Shown here one piece after another: positions 17,329-24,286 of a DNA stretch of 64,000 nt. The stretch covers positions 1,240,001 through 1,304,000 of the forward strand of contig NZ_BAABBV010000001.1 of the NCBI RefSeq assembly GCF_039538145.1. The letters run 5' to 3'. The number at the start of each line of letters is the position of its first letter. Within the stretch, counting starts at the first letter, position 1. The translations under genes were made by a program, and so were the position numbers. The stretch is from Gryllotalpicola daejeonensis (GTDB taxonomy: Bacteria; Actinomycetota; Actinomycetes; Actinomycetales; Microbacteriaceae). The notes under the pieces were generated by a model that saw only the letters and a list, made by a program, of their open reading frames with translations, was not told where the DNA came from and ran no database searches.

Positions 17329-17367
17329 AGGCGCCCCAGCCCGCGAAGATCGCGGGGTGGGGCGCCT
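17329..17367 (+). terminator. Hairpin terminator after the S53 peptidase gene
   Basis: AGGCGCCCC pairs with GGGGCGCCT, and inside it CCCGCGA pairs with TCGCGGG around an AGA loop, starting 22 bases after the stop. A very stable 16-pair structure without a U run. Confidence 0.8.
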
Positions 17368-17460
17368 TCGCACGACACGGGCCGCGACGGCTGTGGCGCT
17401 GCGCCCAGGACGGTTATCGGGCACAGCCCGCTCTCATAAGAGTCTTTGAAACTCCGTCCG

Positions 17461-17466
17461 TAACTT
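17461..17466 (+). promoter_or_regulatory. -10 box (TAACTT) of probable leaderless ferric-reductase mRNA
   Basis: TAACTT lies six bases before the ATG at 17473, which has no ribosome binding site. Confidence 0.45.
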
Positions 17467-17472
17467 TCCCTC

Positions 17473-18771
17473 ATGAAACGTGCACCGGCAGTTCTGCTCG
17501 TGATCGCCGGGGGCCTCGCGGTCATCGGGCTGTGGTGGTCGAGCGCGGTCGTGACCGCATCGGGCGCCGCGCTCACGACGGCCGTCGCCGAGCTCGCCGG
17601 CATGATCGCGTCGTACCTCGTGTGCATCCAGCTGCTGCTGATCGCTCGAGTGCCCTGGCTCGAGCGCGCGGTCGGCCTCGACCGGCTCGTCGCGTGGCAC
17701 ACCGTGGTCGGCACGAGCACGCTGTTCCTCGTGCTGACGCACGTCGGCTTCATGATCATCGGCCAGTGGATCACGGCCGGCCACGGACCGGTCGCCGCGT
17801 ATCTCGGGTTGTTCGGCCTGTACCCCGACATGCTGACCGCGACCATCGGCACGGCTGCGCTGCTGCTCGCCGGGCTGCTGAGCGCGCGGGCGCTGCGGCG
17901 GCTGCTGCCCTACGAGGTCTGGTACTGGTCGCACGTCACGATCTACGGCGCGATCTTCCTCACCTTCCTGCACCAGATCAGCGCGGGGCCGGTGTTCGTC
18001 GGCCATCCGGTCACCCGCGGCCTGTGGATCGCGCTCTACGCCGCCACCGCCGCCTGCATCGTGCTCTGGCGCATCGCGCTGCCGGTGCTGCGGTTCGCGC
18101 AGCACCGCTTCGAGGTCGTCGCAGTCGTGCCGGAGTCGGCGCGCATGACCAGCGTGTGGATCAGGTCGCGCCGCCCGGAGCTGCTCGACGTGCGCCCCGG
18201 CCAGTTCCTGCTGTTCCGGTTCCTCGCCCGCGGGCACGTGCTGACGGCGCATCCGTATTCGATCTCGAACCTGCCCGCCGACGGGCTCATGCGCATCACG
18301 GTCGCCGATCTCGGCGATCACTCCGGGCGCCTGCGCGAGCTGCCGGTCGGCACCCGTGTGCTGCTCGAGGGTCCGTTCGGCGGATTCGTCGGGCGACGGC
18401 GCACGGGCGGCGTGCTGCTGATCGCGGGCGGCGCAGGCATCGGCCCGATCCGCGGGCTCGCCGAGCAGTTCGCCTGGATGGGGCGCTCGGTGACCGTGGT
18501 CTATCGCGCGAGCCGCGGCGACGACCTGGCGCTCTACGGCGAGCTCGCCGAGCAGCCGGCCGTCAACCTGATCCCGCTGATCGGGCGGCGCACTGAGCTC
18601 GGCTTCGATCCGCTCGACGCGGCATCCCTCGGACATCACGTGCCCGACGCCGCGCAGCGCGAGGCCTTCGTGTGCGGCCCGCCCACGATGATCGCGAAGA
18701 CCGCCGACAGCCTGCGGGCACTCGGCGTGCCGACGGCGCACGTGCACTTCGAGGAGTTGAGTTTCGCATGA
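17473..18771 (+). CDS. Ferric-reductase-like transmembrane flavohaem oxidoreductase
   Basis: A 432-residue protein with six membrane segments followed by a cytoplasmic ferredoxin-reductase module. Four histidines placed to hold two haems are H76 and H90 (WHTVVG...VLTHVG) and H154 and H167 (YWSHVTIYG...FLHQIS). The FAD motif HPYSISNLP (about 256-264) and the NAD(P)H motif IAGGAGIGPIRGLAEQ with CGPPTMI near the end are present. Electrons would pass from NAD(P)H through FAD and haems to the outer membrane face. It overlaps the FMN-binding gene by four bases, which suggests that protein receives the electrons. Confidence 0.9.
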   Translation: MKRAPAVLLVIAGGLAVIGLWWSSAVVTASGAALTTAVAELAGMIASYLVCIQLLLIARVPWLERAVGLDRLVAWHTVVGTSTLFLVLTHVGFMIIGQWITAGHGPVAAYLGLFGLYPDMLTATIGTAALLLAGLLSARALRRLLPYEVWYWSHVTIYGAIFLTFLHQISAGPVFVGHPVTRGLWIALYAATAACIVLWRIALPVLRFAQHRFEVVAVVPESARMTSVWIRSRRPELLDVRPGQFLLFRFLARGHVLTAHPYSISNLPADGLMRITVADLGDHSGRLRELPVGTRVLLEGPFGGFVGRRRTGGVLLIAGGAGIGPIRGLAEQFAWMGRSVTVVYRASRGDDLALYGELAEQPAVNLIPLIGRRTELGFDPLDAASLGHHVPDAAQREAFVCGPPTMIAKTADSLRALGVPTAHVHFEELSFA

Positions 18772-19238
18772 GCCGCAAGTGGCAGGGCACGGCGCTGTTC
18801 GCCGCGATCATGGCGGGCGTGTCGGTGACGATCGCAGGCCGGATGCTGGCGGGCGGCGGCATCGCCGAAGCGGGGCCGTCGGGCGCCGGCTCGAGTTCGA
18901 CCGGGTCCGACTCGAGTTCGACCGGGTCCGGAGCGAGCTCGTCGGGGTCCGGGGCGACGACCTCGGGCGACACCGTGACCGGCGACGTCGAGCAGACGCG
19001 CTTCGGCGCCGTGCAGGTCGCGGTGACGTTCGACGGCACGAAGATCACGGCGGTCACGACGCTGCAGGCCCCGAGCGAGAGCGGCCGCGACCAGATGCTC
19101 ACCCAGATGGCGACGCCCCAGCTCGAGCAGGAGGTCATCGCGTCGCAGTCGGCCCGGGTCGACACGATCTCGGGCGCGACCTATACCTCGGAGGGCTACC
19201 TCGCGAGCGTCCAGTCGGCGATCGACGCACACCGGTGA
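18768..19238 (+). CDS. Exported FMN-binding domain protein (covalent flavin acceptor)
   Basis: A 156-residue protein: an N-terminal membrane anchor or signal (about 7-27), a Ser/Gly/Thr linker (38-70) encoded by repeated TCGAGTTCGACCGGGTCCG-like units, and an FMN_bind domain. The motif DTISGATYTS at 132-141 is the flavinylation site; Thr138 in SGAT is the expected attachment residue. ApbE, encoded directly downstream with overlapping stop and start, would attach FMN outside the membrane. The ATG overlaps the reductase stop (ATGA), with GAGGAG about 11 bases upstream. Confidence 0.9.
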   Translation: MSRKWQGTALFAAIMAGVSVTIAGRMLAGGGIAEAGPSGAGSSSTGSDSSSTGSGASSSGSGATTSGDTVTGDVEQTRFGAVQVAVTFDGTKITAVTTLQAPSESGRDQMLTQMATPQLEQEVIASQSARVDTISGATYTSEGYLASVQSAIDAHR

Positions 19239-19975
19239 ACCGCACACATCACACGATGGGCACGGTCGTCTCGCTCGACCTGCGGTGCGCGGTGCCTGAC
19301 GAGCTCGTGGCTCAGGCCTTCGCTGTCTTCGACGATGCCGATGCGCGGTTCAGCCCGTTCCGCACCGACAGCGAGCTGTCGCGCATCTCTCGGGGCGAGC
19401 TGGATGCCCGTGAGGCGAGCACCGACCTGGCCGAGGTGCTCGCCCTCGCCGACGCCTTCGAGCGCGCGAGCGGCGGCGTGTTCTCGGTGTGGCGCGCAGG
19501 CGGGCTCGACGCGAACGGCCTCGTGAAGGGGTGGGCGGCCCAGCGCGCCGCCGACGCGCTGACCGCCGGGGGTGCCACGGACTTCTGCCTGAACGCCGGC
19601 GGCGATGTCGTCACGCGCGGGGCGCCGAGTCCGGGCGCCGTCTGGCAGGTGGGACTGCGCGACCCGGCGCGACCCGAGGGGCTGCGCGGCGTGGTGGCGC
19701 TCGGCGCCAGAGCGATGGCGACGTCGGGGGCGTACGAGCGGGGCGCGCACATCGTCGACGGGCGTTCGGGCGAGGCATCCGATCACTGGTCCTCGATCAC
19801 CGTGATCGACACCGACCTCACCGTCGCTGACGTGCTCGCGACGACGGTGTTCGCGATGGGCGCGGCCGGCCCGGCCTGGGCGCACGCGGAGTTCGGCAGC
19901 TCGGTGATCGCCGCAGGCCGCGAAGGCGAGCTCACCGTGACCGGGCCGGTGACCTGGGCCGGTAGCGCGGGCTGA
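19235..19975 (+). CDS. apbE: FAD:protein FMN transferase (ApbE family)
   Basis: A 246-residue ApbE protein. Family segments visible are HTMGTVVSLDL at the N terminus, ARFSPFRTDSELSRIS, ANGLVKGWAAQRAADAL, CLNAGGDVVTRG, and near the end ITVIDTDLTVADVLATTVFAMG, which carries the metal ligands. It moves FMN from FAD to a threonine of a partner protein, here most likely the product of the preceding gene. I see no lipobox or clear signal peptide, and the protein is shorter than the secreted forms (about 330 residues), so its location is uncertain. GTG start overlaps the previous stop (GTGA). Confidence 0.9.
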   Translation: MNRTHHTMGTVVSLDLRCAVPDELVAQAFAVFDDADARFSPFRTDSELSRISRGELDAREASTDLAEVLALADAFERASGGVFSVWRAGGLDANGLVKGWAAQRAADALTAGGATDFCLNAGGDVVTRGAPSPGAVWQVGLRDPARPEGLRGVVALGARAMATSGAYERGAHIVDGRSGEASDHWSSITVIDTDLTVADVLATTVFAMGAAGPAWAHAEFGSSVIAAGREGELTVTGPVTWAGSAG

Positions 19976-19983
19976 CCAGGGAT

Positions 19984-20002
19984 TTAGGCTCGCCTCACCT
20001 TG
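19984..20002. promoter_or_regulatory. IdeR/DtxR-like iron box
   Basis: TTAGGCTCGCCTCACCTTG matches the 19-base DtxR/IdeR consensus (TTAGGTTAGSCTAACCTAA) at about 14 positions by hand alignment. It lies 37 bases before the VIT transporter start, so iron-responsive control of that gene is likely. Confidence 0.6.
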
Positions 20003-20038
20003 CTAGCGAGGGTCCGTCTCGAATGCTTCCATTGAGCT

Positions 20039-20629
20039 ATGTCGAACGTTCTCTCGCCGCTGCGCGCCCTGCTCGGAACCTCGAGCGAGGCCGCGCCTGA
20101 GAGCCTTGCCTCGCGGCTCAACTGGCTGCGCGCGGGCGTGCTCGGCGCGAACGACGGCATCGTGTCGGTCGCAGCCGTCGTCATCGGCGTGGCCGGCGCG
20201 ACCACCGCGGTGCACCCGATCCTGCTGGCCGGGGCCGCCGCGCTCATCGGCGGCGCGCTGTCGATGGCGCTCGGCGAATACGTGTCGGTGAGCTCGCAGC
20301 GCGACGCCGTGCGCGCCCGCATCACGCGCGGCGAGGCGGCAGAGACCGACGACGTCAGCCCCGTGAGCGCCGCGCTGGCGTCGCTCACCGCCTTCTTCAT
20401 CGGCGGCCTGCTGCCGTTCCTGTGTGCCGTGCTCGTGCCGGTGCCGCCAAAGGTTCCCGTGACCTTCGCCGCCGTGCTGCTCGCGCTCGCGCTGACCGGG
20501 TGGCTCGGGGCGCGCTTCGGCGACGCTCCCCCGCTGCGCGCCACCCTGCGCGTCGTGATCGGCGGTGCGATCGCCCTCGCCATCACCTTCGCCATCGGCG
20601 CCCTGCTGGGCACCGGCGTGGGCGTGTAG
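20039..20629 (+). CDS. VIT1/CCC1 family iron/manganese transporter
   Basis: A 196-residue membrane protein of the VIT family: LNWLRAGVLGANDGIVSVAAVVIGVAGA (segment 1 signature with the conserved Asp), ALSMALGEYVSVSSQRD (segment 2 with its signature E and Y) and three C-terminal membrane segments. Such proteins export or store Fe(II) or Mn(II). The soluble metal-binding helical domain between segments 2 and 3 found in plant VIT1 is absent, making it shorter than usual (about 230). An IdeR-like box upstream supports a role in iron surplus. ATG 20039 has only a weak SD. Confidence 0.88.
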   Translation: MSNVLSPLRALLGTSSEAAPESLASRLNWLRAGVLGANDGIVSVAAVVIGVAGATTAVHPILLAGAAALIGGALSMALGEYVSVSSQRDAVRARITRGEAAETDDVSPVSAALASLTAFFIGGLLPFLCAVLVPVPPKVPVTFAAVLLALALTGWLGARFGDAPPLRATLRVVIGGAIALAITFAIGALLGTGVGV

Positions 20630-20809
20630 ACGGTGCGATTCAGCCAGCGCGAGCTGTAGTAACGGACGGGCGCGATGCGCCTCGCCGACACATCCGTCGA
20701 GAGCATCGGAAGATGTGTGCGCATGGCGTGATGCTCCTTCCACCACGAGCAAAGCCCGCGGCATCGCGCCGAGCCACTTACGCAAAAATCCCGACAGACT
20801 CGGAGAACC

Positions 20810-20815
20810 TATGGT
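20810..20815 (+). promoter_or_regulatory. -10 box (TATGGT), leaderless start of 20822 gene
   Basis: TATGGT is separated from the ATG at 20822 by six bases, which favours this start over the in-frame ATG at 20840. Confidence 0.4.
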
Positions 20816-20821
20816 GATGCC

Positions 20822-21376
20822 ATGGGGCCAGGGGAAGAGATGGATGTGAACGAGGCAAGGGAGGGGTTCGAGAGACGGCACGCTGACCGCGAGACCTCGA
20901 ACCAAATCGTGCTGGAGCGTCTTCGTGCCGCGGGTTACGAGGCGGATCTGGACGAGTGGCTCACCTTGAAGGAGCCGCTGACCGAAGCGGAAACCGCAGT
21001 GGTCCTGGAGCTGATGCACGATCAGGCGTTGTTCGGATACAGCCGGAACTACCTCGCTCGTGGTCTGGAACGTGCGACCAAGACCGTGTCCTTCGACGAG
21101 CTGATTGAGCTCTACCTCGGCACCGACGATCCGAGCGTTGAGGAGGGGCTGGCCTCGGCGATCGAGGTGCGGGCGAAGAAGATCGACTATCCGAAGCTGG
21201 TCGCTCTCGTCACCGGTGAACATGCCGGACGCTACGCCTCTGCGTTCTTTTTGCGGAAGGTGAGGCGTTACGGCGGTGAAGAAGGCCGCAAGATCCTCAA
21301 ATCGCTTGTAGACGATCCCGAATACGGGTGGACGGCCCACCACCTGTTGACTGGTCGGGAGAGAAAGCCACAGTGA
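20822..21376 (+). CDS. Hypothetical helical-repeat protein
   Basis: A 184-residue soluble, charged, helix-rich protein of unknown function. The pattern of paired helices (for example ELIELYLGTDDPSVEEGLAS and KLVALVTGEHAGRYASAFFL) looks like HEAT-type repeats of the kind used to bind proteins; this is my impression, not a family assignment. Its codon use is visibly less GC-rich than its neighbours (TTCTTTTTGCGG, GATTGAGCTC), which hints at recent acquisition. Two in-frame starts are possible: 20822 behind a leaderless-type TATGGT box, or 20840 behind AGGGGAAG. The gene stands alone and is convergent with the ATP-grasp gene. Confidence 0.75.
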   Translation: MGPGEEMDVNEAREGFERRHADRETSNQIVLERLRAAGYEADLDEWLTLKEPLTEAETAVVLELMHDQALFGYSRNYLARGLERATKTVSFDELIELYLGTDDPSVEEGLASAIEVRAKKIDYPKLVALVTGEHAGRYASAFFLRKVRRYGGEEGRKILKSLVDDPEYGWTAHHLLTGRERKPQ

Positions 21377-21379
21377 CTC

Positions 21380-22402
21380 CTAGAACCCCATCACCTGCTG
21401 GAAGCGCGGGCGGCTGCCCGTGCGTACGCCCGTGACGCTCGGCTTGTTGTCGTAGACGCCGACGGCCCAGTTGCCCTCAACGAGCACGGGGCCGGTCGGC
21501 CCCATCACGACGTCCCAGCCGACGTAGCGCACCTCGGGCACGACCCCGACGACCTTGTCCATGAAGGGCTGCACCGTCTCGAACAGCGGCAGCTGGAAGT
21601 CCGGGATCGAGACGCCGGACTCCGGGTGCACGTGGTGCACGCTGTCGTGGGAGTCGTAGCCGGGGCCCTTCGAGTGTCCGGTCTCGATGTCGAGCATCGT
21701 GTAGAAGCCGCCGTAGGTCTGCTGGTCACTCGCCGCCCCGCGGCCGAACTTCTGCGCCATTGAGAGGATGCGGGCGCGCTGCCCGTCGTAGAAGGCGGTG
21801 ACACGCGTCGTGTTGACCGTGCCAGGGCAGAGCTCGGCGAGCGTCGGATGCTGCACGATGAGCTCTTCGAGCAGGGTCTGCCCCTTGGCGATCAGCGACT
21901 CGCGGAACCCGGCCCAGTCGGTGACGTCCTTGGCCTCATGCCGCTCGACGCCATGCCCCGAGTTGCTGAACGGCACCTTGCCCATCACGCGCCCGTGCCG
22001 GGTGACGAAGTCGCGCACCTCGTCGACAGACGCCCCCTCGACCCGCAGCCATTCGCGGCCGAGGAACTCGTCGAAGGCCTCGTTGAAGGCGATCTTGTCC
22101 TGGAAGATCAGCCGGCCTGCCGGAGCGTCGAACTGCTCGGAGAGGCGCTGCGAGAGCGGGTGCGTCATGAACGTCTTCCGCTCGGCGGCGGTCAGCATCG
22201 CGAAATCCCAGTCGACGTAGTCCTGGAAGGCGGTCTCGTGGAACCCTGCCTCAAGAAGCATGTCGACGAGCACGACCGCGGTCGACTTGTGGTGCTGCTT
22301 CGCGGCTTCCCGAGCCCGGTGCACGACCGAGCCGACGTCGATGCGCCGAGCACGGCTCACAACCTGATTGATGCGGGCACTGAGGCCGGAGCGAGGGCTC
22401 AC
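21380..22402 (-). CDS. Sugar-transfer-associated ATP-grasp domain protein
   Basis: A 340-residue protein resembling the ATP-grasp family linked to polysaccharide synthesis (ATPgrasp_ST). Clues are the helical N-terminal region with SRARRIDVGSVVHRARE, the middle segments VMGKVPFSNSGHGVERHEAK and LLEELIVQHPTLAELCPGTVNTTRV, and the C-terminal EVRYVGWDVVMGPTGPVLVEGNW, which holds the metal-ligand Asp and Glu/Asn of ATP-grasp enzymes. It probably forms a carboxylate-amine or similar bond during surface polymer synthesis; the substrate is unknown. The GTG at 22402 has AGGAG six bases upstream. It is divergent from the racemase pair. Confidence 0.8.
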   Translation of the reverse strand: MSPRSGLSARINQVVSRARRIDVGSVVHRAREAAKQHHKSTAVVLVDMLLEAGFHETAFQDYVDWDFAMLTAAERKTFMTHPLSQRLSEQFDAPAGRLIFQDKIAFNEAFDEFLGREWLRVEGASVDEVRDFVTRHGRVMGKVPFSNSGHGVERHEAKDVTDWAGFRESLIAKGQTLLEELIVQHPTLAELCPGTVNTTRVTAFYDGQRARILSMAQKFGRGAASDQQTYGGFYTMLDIETGHSKGPGYDSHDSVHHVHPESGVSIPDFQLPLFETVQPFMDKVVGVVPEVRYVGWDVVMGPTGPVLVEGNWAVGVYDNKPSVTGVRTGSRPRFQQVMGF

Positions 22403-22520
22403 GAGGACTCCTGAAAAGGGGAAACGGGTCGACGGGGTCACCCGATTATAGGGAAGCCGCCGATGCCACCACCGCTGGTTAGGCTGGCCCCAGAACGGGC
22501 CCAGACGAAAGGACCCAACA

Positions 22521-23240
22521 ATGCCGATCGGCCGCCCCGGCGTCGAGGTCAGCGCCGTCATCGATCTCGGCGCGATCACGCGCAATGCGCGCGCGGCCGT
22601 GGCATCCGCCCTCACTCCCCTGCTCGCCGACGTGCGCCACGATGCGCTCGGTCACGGGCTCACGCAGGTCGCGCGCGCGGCGCTCGACGCGGGCGTCGAG
22701 GGCCTGCTCGTCTCGCCCGCTGAGACGGATGCCGCACGCGCGGCGTTCCCCGACGCGACGATCGTGCCGGCGTCGCCCGCCGCCGCCGTGCCCGCGCAGT
22801 GGGCGCTCGTCAGTCGTGAGCTCTACGGCCTGCCCGGCACCGCGGGCGAGCCCGTGCTGCGCGCCGCCGGGCGCGTCGTGAACGTCAAGCCGGTGCGGGC
22901 TCGGGAAGGCGTCTCGTACGGCTATCTGCACCGCGCGCCGACCGACAGCAGGCTCGCGCTGGTGACGGGCGGCTACGCGCAGGGCGTCGTGCGCGCCCTC
23001 GGCAGCCGAGCCGACGTGATGATCGACGGGCGGCGACACCCGATCGTCGGGCGGGTCGCGATGGATGTGTGCGTCGTCGACATCGGCGACGACCCCGTCG
23101 CGATCGGCGACGAGGTGGTCTATCTCGGCACCGCCGACGGGGAGCCGACGCTGGCGGAGTGGGCCGAGGCGACCAAGCTCGACGCCGCCGAACTCGCCGT
23201 CGGCGTCGCCTCGCGCTTCGACAAGGAGTACCGCTCGTGA
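22521..23240 (+). CDS. Truncated alanine racemase-like protein (C-terminal domain, no PLP lysine)
   Basis: A 239-residue protein. Residues 9-80 resemble the first strands of the alanine racemase barrel, but VRHDALGHG (38-46) has Arg39 where the PLP lysine should be (compare VKxDAYGHG). Most of the barrel, about 130 residues, is missing; the sequence rejoins the family at SRELYGLPG (98-106) and keeps the C-terminal domain with the catalytic tyrosine Y133 in GVSYGYLH and GRVAMD (178-183). Alone it should be inactive. It overlaps the next gene (GTGA), which keeps the lysine but lacks the tyrosine. Start ATG with AAAGGA eight bases upstream. Confidence 0.85.
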   Translation: MPIGRPGVEVSAVIDLGAITRNARAAVASALTPLLADVRHDALGHGLTQVARAALDAGVEGLLVSPAETDAARAAFPDATIVPASPAAAVPAQWALVSRELYGLPGTAGEPVLRAAGRVVNVKPVRAREGVSYGYLHRAPTDSRLALVTGGYAQGVVRALGSRADVMIDGRRHPIVGRVAMDVCVVDIGDDPVAIGDEVVYLGTADGEPTLAEWAEATKLDAAELAVGVASRFDKEYRS

Positions 23241-24286
23241 CCGCCCGGCTCGTCATCGATCTCGCCGCGTTCGACCGCAACGTGGCCGCCCTGCGTGCGC
23301 GCGTCGCGCCCGCGCAGTTCATGCTCGTGGTCAAGAACGACGCGTACGGGCACGGTCTCGAACCCATCGTCTCGCGGGCGCTCGCGCAGGGCGTCGAATG
23401 GGTCGGATGCCTCGACCTCGGCACCGCGCTGGCGGTGCGGGCGTTCGCCGGCGGCGCGCCGCGGCTCTTCGCGTGGCTGCTGTCGCCCGATGAGGACCTC
23501 GCGGCAGGCATCCGCGCCGACGTCGATCTGGGCGTCGGCAGCGCGGTCGTGCTCGAGGCGGTCGCTGCGACGGGCGCTGCCCTGGGACTGGTGCCGCGCG
23601 TGCACCTCAAGATCGACACGGGGCTCAACCGCAACGGCGTGCGACGCGAGGCGTGGCCGGAGTTCGTGTCGCGCGCCGCGGTGCTCGAGGCCGAGGGCCG
23701 GGTCGCGGTCGAGGGCGTCTGGAGCCACATCTCCGAAGCCTCGGACGCCGAGGACGACCTCGCGCGAGCCCGCTTCGACGAGGCCGTCGACCAAGCGCGC
23801 GAGGCGGGGCTGCGGCCGAGGCTGCGGCATCTGGCGGCGAGCGCGGCGGGCACGCTGCGGCCAGAATTCGACTACGACCTGGTGCGCATCGGGGCGTTCA
23901 GCTATGGCATCGCGCCGGCCGGCGGCCCGTATGCCGACGAGCTCGGCATCACCCCCATCGCCTCGCTGCGCGCGCCGGTCGCCGCGGTCGAGGGCGGCCA
24001 GGCCTTCGTCGCGGTCGGCGCCTGGCACGGGCTGCCGTCGAGCGCCGCGGGGCGGGTGACCGTGGCGGTGCGCGGGGCGGCTCGCCCCGTCATCCGCATC
24101 GACGCCGAGTACCTCGTGATCGCCGCTGCCGACGCCGAGCTCGCCGTCGGCGACGAGGCCGTCGTGTTCGGCGACGGCGCCGAGCACTCGATCACCTCGA
24201 CCACCTGGGCCGAGGCGATCGGCACGATCGGCGAGGAGCTGCACACCCGGCTCGACGCGCGCCTTCCGCGCGAGTACGTCGGCTAG
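23237..24286 (+). CDS. alr: Alanine racemase-like protein (full barrel, lacks catalytic tyrosine)
   Basis: A 349-residue alanine racemase family protein. The barrel is complete: PLP lysine K33 in VVKNDAYGHG, R132 in KIDTGLNRNGV, S202 in HLAASAAG and R217 in LVRIGAFSYG. In the C-terminal domain the catalytic tyrosine position is valine (FVAVG, 257-261, where the family has VSYG) and the GR(V/I)xMD motif is lost (VIRIDAEYLV). In the true enzyme the active site joins Lys of one subunit and Tyr of the other, so this protein likely needs its upstream partner. It would supply D-alanine for peptidoglycan. Its stop overlaps the convergent mfd stop (CTAG). Confidence 0.87.
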   Translation: MTARLVIDLAAFDRNVAALRARVAPAQFMLVVKNDAYGHGLEPIVSRALAQGVEWVGCLDLGTALAVRAFAGGAPRLFAWLLSPDEDLAAGIRADVDLGVGSAVVLEAVAATGAALGLVPRVHLKIDTGLNRNGVRREAWPEFVSRAAVLEAEGRVAVEGVWSHISEASDAEDDLARARFDEAVDQAREAGLRPRLRHLAASAAGTLRPEFDYDLVRIGAFSYGIAPAGGPYADELGITPIASLRAPVAAVEGGQAFVAVGAWHGLPSSAAGRVTVAVRGAARPVIRIDAEYLVIAAADAELAVGDEAVVFGDGAEHSITSTTWAEAIGTIGEELHTRLDARLPREYVG

